Assembly: GCA_945910005.1 (NCBI GenBank)
Contig: OX246744.1
Coordinates: 87,501-151,500 of the forward strand
Reading direction: 5' to 3'
DNA from: Isoperla grammatica
Lineage: Eukaryota > Arthropoda > Insecta > Plecoptera > Perlodidae
Length of the DNA stretch: 64,000 nt
Part shown: one piece after another, positions 28,001 to 40,000 of the stretch
How the letters are laid out: each line of letters begins with the position of its first letter
Position numbering within the stretch: position 1 is the stretch's first letter
The notes under the pieces: generated by a model
What the model was told of the DNA's origin: nothing
The model's input: only the letters and a program-made list of their open reading frames with translations
The model's database searches: none
Program-made: the position numbers and the translations under genes

Positions 28001-31000
28001 TGAAGTGTACACTCAGACCGGTAAGTAGCTAGTCGTACCAGAAAAAAACAATCATAGCATTCACATGAAACAAAGCATGAACATGAATTCTTACAAAAAA
28101 TTAGCAAAACTTTGCTGCTTTAAGTGAAAATTAGAGAAAATGGTTAATTTTAGCAATATAGATACCTTTTAGTAATAAATAGCAGAAATGATAAGGAAAG
28201 GATGTATTTAGACTAAAACCTACCAAAAGTTTGAAAAATTAATTCAATATCTAATTTCTCTAGCCATTTAGCATTTATAGATTTAACTATATTTATGAGA
28301 CCCTACGACTATACGATTGTCGCCGGTTTCAGGAGTTTGACGAGATTGGCGGCATCCTGGTTCACAAGACGGCCGACACGAACCGGTTTATACGCGAGGA
28401 TGCAAACTGCGCCCTAGACGAGATGGTGACGCACATCCCTGCCCTCAACACCGTGCGTGTGTTGGTAGACAAGGGGGCCAGCCACAAGAACGCGTTGGTG
28501 CGCATAGCCGTGGCGAGACTGCTCACCTGCGTGGTGGCGCTGACTGGACCCGAGAACATATTGGGACCCAAGGGACAAAAGGAGACTCGCCGGAGAATCT
28601 TACAGACCATAGCCAAGTTCATGGATGACTGTAGCCTGGAGACACGGTGAGTCACATCATACTCAAAACTATGTACATATAATATGTGAAATACTAGTAC
28701 AATGAGATGATATCTGTGTTTCAGAGAATATGCCAGAAAACTCTACAGGCAACTTCTCGAGTACGACGAGTTTGAGTTTCATTTTCACAATGACGTGGAC
28801 AACAACACCCTGAGACATATAGAGAAGACCATGATAAAGCTCAAATATGATGTAAGTTCTGGTTTGATCTATCCCACTCAACATGTTCAAGTATAATCTT
28901 CCACGGTCTGTCCGTTTCAAGGCTAGACGCGTATTGCAGAACGAAATCAGCCGCCGTGCGTTATGTCACTGTATTTTAGTCGGATATGCGACAGAGCTGC
29001 ATGGTTGGTAGTCACTGTGGAGCTACCCAGACTAAACCCAATGCTCTTATTGTTCTAAATCGTGGCGGACAAAGTTCTGTCACACACTTTATGGTTTGGT
29101 GTAGTTTAAACTCTATCCAACAATGCTTACACATTTATATTTATTTATTAACTAAACGAGTCGCCAAGGCACTGCCTGAGAGCTGCACAGAGTGAGAACT
29201 GATGAATTAGGAACTAGGCTAGGCCTATCATCCATCAACATTTCACTAGGCCTAGGTCACGCCAGCTAGGCCCTACCTAACCTCAATCAAAGGTTCGCTT
29301 GCCACTTCCATCCACCCTCGACAGCATAGGCCTACTATGCATTATTTCCATAAGATCATCAGTTGGCCAAAATGTCTCAAACTAGTTATTTGTGTGTTTA
29401 CTTCCTCATCTTTATGTTTCTCAATGCAATCTCAAATAACTGCCATCCTGTACCTTTTCCATCACTGGAACATGTATATTCATGTTCTTGGTTTCAATCT
29501 CACCCCCTTTGGCCTCTGTACCAGTGCTTAATTTCAGGGCGGACGCGTCCGCCTACTCTTTTTTCGTGGGCGGACACGTCCGAAAGTCAATACGATGTTG
29601 TATTGACACTTTGACAGAACCATTGACAGAACTAATCACGCGAAATTTGTATGAATAGCTCATGCTCGAAAATTGTTGTTAATTAAGCGTTGTAGTGTTG
29701 GCGGCATTGGTTTGTACTCTTCATACGTGAGCACCATCTTGCGGAAATTTAAAGAACTCCTTGGATAAAGAACGCACTGCGGTCGGTATTACTACTTACT
29801 ACCTTACCGATATAACTTCTTTACCGATCTTGCGTCACGCGAACGTGAGCGCTATCTTGCGGACAGTGAGTAAACTCTTTGCATTAAGATCGCGTGTAAG
29901 AGCTGTGATTGGTGCGTTCATTCAATAGATCGATTTATTCCCGGTTTCGACTTTTTCGTGATCTAGCGGAAAAAGCGGGAACTCGTTGGACGAAGATCGC
30001 GCGGCGCGCGTTTTGAATAACGAACTCAGAAAAATGTTGAAGTCGAACTTGAATTTTCGAACCCGAACTCGGTTCGAACTTAATTCAAGTTCGTTTCGAG
30101 TTCGAAAATTCGAACGTTCGCCCACCCCTATCCTGAGTGTCAATCATGGCAACCCCACCACGCTGAAGAAAAAGATTGGCGAGTGTCCGCCCACTTCTTA
30201 TTTTAGAAATTAAGCACTGCTCTCTACCCGCAAATACAAATTAAGTTGTATACACATCTTTAATATGTTGTAATGCTTTCTGTTTACAGAGTGAATCTGC
30301 AATATTTGATGAAGATGAAAACTGAACAAAACTAATAACTACCAAATACTAATAAAAATATTAAAATCAAACTGAATCATTGCACATTACCTTTGTAGAT
30401 GCACCGTTTTTATGAGCAAGAAGAAAAGAACATACCCACATCATATTGTTTCAAGTAACTTACTATTTCATCTGTATTGACAGTACTAAAATACAGGTGG
30501 GTTCGTAACTAGGTGGAAAACATCAAATCTACTTCCATCGTAATGGGGCTCATATATCGTACAAGTCTAGTGATTTGGCATGGCAATTAACTTCCATACT
30601 GTGATGTCTCTCGACATTTTCAGTAAGATAATGGACCACCCTGGGTCAGGTTGTGTTAGGTCACAATCAGTGTTGTTAAGTAGCGCGCTACTAGCATGTT
30701 ACTTTTTTTGGTAGCGAGACTGGTAGCGTGCTACATTTGAAAATGCAGTAAAGTAGTGAGTAGCAAGCTACTATATACGAGTATTTGTAGCGAAAAATAG
30801 CCGCTACTCTATTTTTGCAATTTTGCAATGCAATATAAAATATAAAACCTCTTATAGACATATATTTGTGGCTTCTAAGTTGTTGCTAACATTATTTTCA
30901 TAAACATAAAAATGATCATTGGTAAGAAAGCCTAGATTTTCAAAGAAATAATTAATTAGTATGTACTCCTGGTCCTTTATAACAAATTAAAGTAGCTGTA

Positions 31001-34000
31001 AAGTAGCGTCACTACTTTTTTTGAGTAGCTGTACAAGTAGCGAGCTACTTACAAATTACAGTAGCTGAAAAGTAGCTAAGTTACTTTCAAAGATCAAGTA
31101 GCTGTAGCTGTAACAGTGCTACTTTTAAAAAGTAGCTTTAACAACACTGGTCACAATACTGGTTGAAACAAGATAAGTTGCTTGGATCATGTGCAATAAG
31201 TCTGGGTCCGTTGGCTTTCTAGCATATTAACAGTATGATGTAGTTGTGTTTTTAAACTGTCGATGCACTTAGAGTAGTATTATATTAATGACAATAACAA
31301 TAATTAGAAACTTAATATTATTTTTGTGTGGATTATTAATGTGTAGTAGAGTAGTACAAAGTTTTAACTAGAATTCCTTGTGAATGCATTTCCCATGCCC
31401 CAATACAAGTTTAAAATTCACTCCTCAGATTATTGGAAAGAGCTTGTGGTTAGATAACAGGAATACTCTCCTTGCAGTTCTGCTTGCGAGCGAACCAAAG
31501 ATGCGTTCACCAATCATCGGTTCCGTTTCCCAAATGCCGGCACGAAACACGGTCGCCGATTGGAGAACGCATACTTGATTCGTTTGTGATACCCAACTCT
31601 AAGGAAATGTAACGAGTCACTCACCGAAAACGACCGGCTCGAGGGTGAGATTGAATCCTGGCCTCTGATTGGTCGAGTCCGAGTGGAAGTCTATCCACAG
31701 CACGTTGGACTGGGAGTTGAAGTCTGCAGGAACGTTGTTACCGCAGTACTTGCCGACGACGGGAGACTTTGGACTAGCGCCGTTGTGGATCACGACATAG
31801 TCTTTGTCGCACGACGCTTCCAGGTCCAAGTTGTTGAAATGTATCTGGAAACATCATCCATGCCTGTATACTCATTTCCCAGACACAAGACCCATACATT
31901 TGCACACAACTTGTTGTTTTACATCTATGTTATTGAAATCATACTATTGGAGATCATACCCTTATGAATTTCTAGACAAGACGACTGATTCTAGATAATT
32001 ATTAAATTTTAATTTTTTTTCTTAATGTTAAAAGATCCAGAGTTGCTAATTGGCCACTTAATTGGCCACTAATCTTGCCAAAATATCAATCAACCCTACT
32101 CACTGGCCACTGCTCATTATTACACTTATTTGTTTTATTTGTTGCACTGGGAATTTATATCATGAAATATACTTTAGTATGTATGTAGTATGTATGTTTA
32201 TTTAGTATGTATGTGGCTTATGCAGTTAGGGCACAGGCCCGTACGCCACCTAGGGAGTGGGTTCTAATCCCATATTAAGGCATGGTTTATTTTGCAAATG
32301 ACCTTCATCTTCATCTACCACCCCACATTGTCTGACATGATAGATGTAAAGCAACAAGAACTCATCATCAATAGGCTACTTGCATAAGTTCCATATATGG
32401 TTTTAAACTATGTAGGTTCATAGTTTTTTGTGTACAGAATCCGAAAAAAATACGTTTTACAAAAAAAAATAATTACCTAGTGAGTAAAAACAGAGTTAAA
32501 AAGCAGTAAATATTTGAATTTCCTCACTATTGAGAAACGCGCACGGATTGGCTGACGCGTTTTTGACGTCATCGGCCTGCACGCTAGCCCGCGCCTTCAA
32601 AGCTACAGCGGTGAGGTGAGCGTGACAATGACGGAACAAGGATTTAAAAAGGGTCAATCGGATAATTTATGTCGAATAGATAGTTTCATGGTAGCCGAAT
32701 ATCTAGGCAACAGTGACAACCATGTTAGAGCTGAAATGAAGAATGTAAAAGCAGAGAGGTAAGGAACATAATATTATGAACTTTGTTACCTATATTTTCA
32801 TAGCCTAGGCCTAAAAGATGGTAGGCCTAATCAGTTATATCTTCGGCGTTACTTTAACTAGTCTTGTATTATTATTAGTGTGTGATAAAGTCTTGCCCGT
32901 TCTTTATTACTATTTTCTGTCACTAATAATCAACCTCCACCCGTCAGGTGACCTTGGTAGGCGCCGTAGAACATCACAAATGTGGGCCTTGTACTAGGCC
33001 TAGGCCTAGGCCTATCCCTTGTCCGAAATTGTGTTTGACAATTTGTTATTGTTTAAAGTGAACCCAATGCCTATGCCACGTATACGTATATAAGCCTAGG
33101 CCTTCATACGGCTTCTACTAGTAAACTAAATGTCCAATTCCCGTGCCTGTCACACTAGACCCTACCTTAATATTTAAATAGAATAAGGATAACCCTAAAC
33201 AACTAGGTCTAGTCTTCTAGTTAAAGGTATATGTAAATTGATTTAGGAATTAGGATATAGCACTATCCATAAATGTTGTGACACAATCACGTACCTATTC
33301 CCCCCACCCCCAATTATACAGCCCTATAGCCATAAATGTAAATTCAATTTTAAGACCTACCTACAGAGTTTCTCTCACTGCCATTCAAACTTATTTTTTC
33401 CATTTCTGCAGATCAGGTAGAGAAAGTTACGGAGATGCAGCAGTGGGATATGTGCAGGTTCGAAGAGTGCAGTCGCTCTGTACAGTGAAAGGGAGAGTGT
33501 GTCCCGAACACCGAGTTCGAGCCAAAGGATATTCTGTGACACTGACACTCGACGAAGAAAACGAAAAAGTTATCAGCGTAGAATGTCACGATTGTGCGGC
33601 GTCTGTAGGTATGTGTGGCTACTGGCTAGATCTAGTACCTACTGGTCTGTTACCAATATGGAATATTACGGTTCACTGACACAAATATTGTGTGTTTTAT
33701 TGCAGGAGGATGTAAACATTCTATTGCATTCTTGATGTGGTTGCATCGAAGGAGTGAAGAACCTGCATGCACCTCAGTCCAGTGCTACTGGAAAAAATGT
33801 AAACTTGCAACAGTAGGTACTGGATTGAAGTTTATTGAAGTTAAGGAATTTAATAAAGAACCTCTAACACAGGAGGAAAATGATGTTGAAAATGACTTTT
33901 TAAGAGAAGTTATTGAGGAGGGTACCAAAAGGTCTGTGAACAGTCAATTAATCAAACATTTTAGTGGCAACCCACAAAATCCTGCACAAGGACTCTCAAT

Positions 34001-37000
34001 GCATTCATTAATTTCACACTACAAACAAAGTGAAAATTTAACATATCAAAATTTCTTAAATACATCTCGTGTTTTAATGTCTGAATCTTTATGTCATGAA
34101 GCGGCTTCATTGACACAAGGTCAGGCAGACAATAAGTTGTGGTATGAGTTGCGTTATGGAAGAATAACGGCATCGAAAATTTACGAAGCTGCCAGGTGCA
34201 AAACACTAAAAGGTTCCTTGGTGGAGGCCATACTTGGTGCTAAAAAGATAAAGGACACAGAGGCAATGCAACGTGGGAGAACTCTAGAGAAAGAGGTAAT
34301 TGAAGTTGTTGCAAACAAAATTAAAAAAAAGTTAAGAAGAGAAGGCCTTCTTTTAAATCCTAAGTGGCCAATGCTAGGAGCTTCTCCGGATGCTGTAGGA
34401 GATGATGTGGTAGTTGAAGTAAAGTGCCCTACTTCTGAGAAATCAGTACAACGATATGTCAATAATGGTAAAATTAATCCAAAGTTTTTAGCACAGATTA
34501 ACCTCCAAATGCTCATGGCTGGAAAACAAAAGGGATATTTTTGTATCGCAGATCACACTTTTGAATCAACAAGACAAGTAACAACATACATGGTAAATTA
34601 TGATCAAGAATTTATTGAACAAATTATTGAAGATGGAATACACTTCTGGAAAAAAGCTGTATTTCCAATACTTCTTAAGGGTACACAGTAGTATACTGTA
34701 TATATACATAATACATATGTGTACATACGAGTGGAAATGTAGAAGGCGTATTGAAATAAACTAGGAAAACGGTCTGTTTGACGCGTTGATAAGCGAGCGC
34801 GTCCATCTACGAACTTTGTGGCGAAAAGTTCTCAAAACTAATAAAAACCACAACAACAATTCAAGAATCGCATTGCAAAATTGTTTCTAATTTCCATAGC
34901 TATTATACTTTCCGACATTGTTGAAAGCAGTGCAATGTGCGTTGAAAGAATTTTCATTGTCATGTTTTCAACATGGTCCGCCACCGTTACCAACACTTAT
35001 TGACAGCAATAGAAATGTAATTTCTGCCTCTAATACGTATCCGATTGGATTTAAATTAGTATATTCGTGACCAGACCAAAATTTACTATAAGATAGCCCT
35101 ATAAGATAGCCACCTCAAATTTTGCTGTTACTGTGTTTCAGAAAAATATTTTTGAGTAACTTTTGTGTAACTTTGCCAATATTTATTAAATCGCAATAAA
35201 ATGAACATATTCGTGACCGGAAAAATTTTAGAAAAATATGGCTATCTCACATTTTGCCGCCATTTTGTTCAGAAAAATATTTTGCAGTAACTATGGTGTA
35301 ACTTTGTAACTTTTCGAACGATTTTGCCACAAAACTAAACACCTTCAATCCACATCGAGGCTTGAGGATGGTCCAAATTTCAAGTTGACCGGACTTTCCG
35401 TTCAAACGCTATTGACAGACATAAAAAAAAACAACGAAGTGCCATAAAGGTCTAATGGAGACGCTCGCTTAATTATGTAGTACCAGTTCCGGTACTCAAT
35501 ACTAAACCACTCCAACCGATTGATATCAACATAACCTATAGGTTAGCACAACTGACGTAACAGCTGAACTACAACAATGGAATAAATGAATTGAACTGGT
35601 AGACAAACAACCAGCTGTCAAAGTAATATCTTTGCAAATAATGAGGAGAAACAATTAGTTGTAACTATAGTAACTGCTCGCCAGTTTAAATTTATTTTCA
35701 TTAATGGACAGCAACTATCTGACGTAAACGTTTGTAAACGTTCTGAACGTTTGTTTTCCCAACTTCAGAACTTCATATTTTTTTTAACAGCTTGTTTGTC
35801 CATCGGTTCAATTCATTTGTTTCATTGTTGTGTTTTGGTGTTGTGCGTACCCTATACACATATTACATTTATACATAGCACACAATGTAAAAATGTAGCA
35901 TACACATTTTTAAATTAAATCCATATTATGATTGTCAGTTACTTCTTCATTTTATAATTTACTTTGTTACGAGTTTGTACATACAATGTGGGCCTAAGTT
36001 TGTCTTTTGGCATGTAATAAAAGAAAAAGACATGAAATAAACATGAAGACTCTGTGTCATGTAACATACTTAATGTTGTAGCCCAAGTTCAAATTAACAA
36101 GAAAGTGATTCCTGACGAGCAGTTATATCTACCTATTTAATCAATGGTCCTTGCAAATTAACAATCCCAGCAGCAACTATCACTGCATGATCAGCAAGAT
36201 AAACAGATTCAATATCAATGCATGCATGAGGTGCTAAGAATGCAAACTCTCTAAATCTTCTAATTACTCTTTCAATGTGTATACGTAGGCTAGCAATAAC
36301 TTTCGTTTGAATGACATCCTCACGAGTACATTTTGTATCTGCCGACACACTTGGAGGTCGAATAAGGGTACAACCTTTTCTAAGTAAATGTGCATCCAAA
36401 TGTTTAAAGCCCCTGTCAGCCATTACAGCCATTCCAGGAGTCAGTTTATCAAGAAATCCACAATGCTCTGTTATTGTAATATCACTTGTTCGACCGCCGT
36501 AACCACTTGAGATAAAATTAACTAACCCATCAGGAGTTGACGACACAAAATACTTAACAGTATTAGCCTTTTTGTATTCAGACCAAGTAAGTGCTTGTGT
36601 TACTGGATTTGATGGTTTTTGGATTTCTATTTCAAAACAGTCTATGATTGACTGAACATTACTGAACCTTGCTCTAAAGGATATTGGCAACAACTGTTGA
36701 ATACTTTCTTTAGTTGGCCAAACCACAAGTTGTTTCATATATTTGGAAATTTCTGGTAATGTGGTTTTAAAAATTCGGCTTGCCTGAGAGAGAGAAATAC
36801 CAAAGTCATGCCCCAATGTAACAAGTGAAGCATTAAGCCGAAGCTTTTTTAATGTCAGCAAGACGTTTTCCCTAGCTTTTCTAGAATGTAGCCTTTTTGA
36901 CAGCAAATCAACTAAAAACCAACAATCATCAGGTAAACCCAAGTATTGCCTAGGATGTTTTTCAATCAATAACAATGTTCTCTTTAAACTTAGCATTTGC

Positions 37001-40000
37001 AGTTCATCGTTGGCAAACTTTTCAAAATCCGAGTCCATGTAACTTGTGTCAGTGCATGTGGCTGACGTATATGTTGCATTGACACTACTTTCACACGAAT
37101 CAGTATCACTTGGCAGCTCCAGTACCTTCTTAAGTAGAACTTGTTTCTGGAACTTGATTGGAGAAGTCTGGACATTGATTCCCGGTTTAATAGGCAAACA
37201 TGCTGTGCTGGCAGTAGAGGTGTCTCTTTCTAGATAAGATACATCAATGCTAGTACCTTTACTACGGTAGGTTGGCCTTGCTTGGACACCCTTGTCTACA
37301 AATGTTGCTGAAAATAAATAAAATAACATTAGGCCCTAGTTGTTTAATTAATAATTAGAAGGCGGTAGGCCTAACCAAGCAAAATACAAACTTTTTTTTT
37401 TTTATCATATGCCCACATTTGGCTTAATCAGGCCATTAATTAATGTTATATTAATGTTTGCTTAGCAATTGATTTTGTTATCATGAAACCATTATTATGC
37501 ATCTAGAAATGTATGCATGTAGGCCTAGGATGTATGATTTATTTATTTAAAATCCAATTAATTTTTTATTTTCATTTTTATAATGATTAGGGCCTACTTG
37601 AGATATTTGTAGGTTTAATTTGTTTTTATTAAGAATTAAATTGGTATTTTTTGTATGTAACAACATGTGTGTCACAAATTATCAAATAAACTTGAGAAAT
37701 GAAATTTTATATTATTATTTACATGTTTTAAGGAAACCTTAGCATAATACACCCTAATTCTTTGGTTTTTAGCTCAAGAAAAAGTGAATCTTAAGGCCAA
37801 GGGACAATACTGCTTAAGGCTCATTCACAATCAGTTTTTAGGCGTTAGGTCTAAGGCGTAAGGCGTATGGTTTAATATTGCCAAGCGTATGTTTCAATGT
37901 AACTGTTCACAACGCGTCGTATGTTATAAGGCGTAAGGCGCAAGTTGTAGTGAATTGCCCAAAATCCAATTCTTACGACGAGACTCTTACGACGAACCAA
38001 TCCCAACAAGGTATCTCCCTCTCCTACCATACACAGCTGATACACTGCCATGCAGTCATGTGTCCAACACCGTGGTCGAACATACAAAAGGCTGTGCATC
38101 GTCATTGCCGCGTCCGTTGCGCATGCGTAGAACAACGGGGCGTTTCCAAAATCATTCTATTGTGAACGGTTGGCTTTTCCTACGCCTTACGACTTAAGAC
38201 CTTACGCCTTAGACCTTACGCCTTAAAACTGATTATGAATGATGCTTAATGTAAACATAAACCTAACCTCCATTCTTAAATTTAAATCAAATGATCCCAT
38301 TGAACTATTCCTGTACAAGCCAAATGGCTCATAGCAAATATAAATGTAGGCCTATATACATTATCCTTACGGTACTAACAATATGTTTTTAGGTGCAAAT
38401 TTGTTTAGCACTTGAATATGGATATAATTAGTAGGCCTATATAACTCTGGTAGGCCTTGGGGTCGAGCCATGGTTCACAGTAGGCCTACTAGGGAATTTT
38501 CAAAATTTTTTTTTCCTTCTCATGCGATGATGACTTTTCAGCCATTCATTTTTCTTGCTATCCAATACAAATAAATACAAATATGTACATGTATTATAAC
38601 ATGCAAATGAATCTATTGGGGTCAGTGGTTAAAGTGGGGCGGTATGAGCCGGTATGTATGTATACCGTTACATAGATCCTCCGACATACCCGCTTTGTCT
38701 GCTTTACACAGCATTAGTGCATACCGTCACTTCTCCGAGTCCACTTTAACCACTGATTGGGGTGCTTACTTATAATTGGTGGAAGGCCTAGACCTACGGG
38801 TATATATTATTTTATTTATTTATTGTGGTTAATTAATTAGGCTTAATGAAACATACCAGTTGGTGTAGCGATAGAGCATATATTATTTCCATCAACTTCT
38901 AAATCCAAAGATTCACTATGTGTTTCTTGCATGATTGTATCCTGGCTTGTGGAAAGTAGTTCAAGCTCTCTTGCACCCTGTATTTCCGACATGCTCAAAA
39001 TTTGTGTTATGTACCGTTTATGTACAACAGCTGATCTGGGTGTTGACGAATGTGCTGCTTTTCTATTGGGTTGGCAATCAAAAATATGAGGTACTTTTTC
39101 GGGTTTCATTCTGATGGCACCACCCACTAAATTGTAATGCACCCAGTTGTCAGCATCAACTTCCATCTAAAAATAATAAAGCAATTTTGTTATTACAAAG
39201 GCACATAGATCTAGGCCTAGTACTAATTATGTGACAATATGGCTATTGTGTAATTAAATGTAGGCCTAGTAGCTAAATCTATTATACTATTCTTTTTGTG
39301 TGTCACATGTGTATGTGAAACTAGAAAATGCACTAAGTAATTTTCAAATAAAATAATAATATGATGACTCTAATGACAGTATCCGTATTTTATAAACATA
39401 CGTAGGGCGTAAAAGGTTTCCATCTGTAGTCCACATTCTAGAGCTATGGATTTACTTCTTTATTTGAGCAAGTGTCAGCAAAGAACTGGCAGTATAAAGA
39501 GATAAGGCCCTAAACAAAGTCTGGTAAAACAGTAGGCCTCTATAAATTGATAAAATTTATTGAATAAATATAGGTATTGATAAATATAATTTCTATGACA
39601 GTCTAGAAAATACCTACGAATAGTCTAGCCTAGGTCCTAGGCCTACCCCTACACTTAACTAGGCCTAGCCTATTGAATAGGCTACCAAAACCTCCTTACT
39701 GAACCAACGAACTGTCATTGTGACAGAACTACTAGGGGCCTAGGCCTAGGCTAGGCCTAGGCCTACGCCTTGTACAATGTACATTTTACGCCTAGGCCTA
39801 GCTGTGTACAAAACGTCCTTGAAGCTTCCGTTATTGAAGCTCAAGACATTTCATCCTTCAAAATAACTAGGCCTAATATAGCATAATGATTTGTTCTAGC
39901 CTACTATCTGTATACGTACGTTAAAGTGATCTTGACAACAATACATTGTTGACTTGGATTTTGGGACATCTCGTTTGGCTGCTTTCATCCAGTTCTTTCT

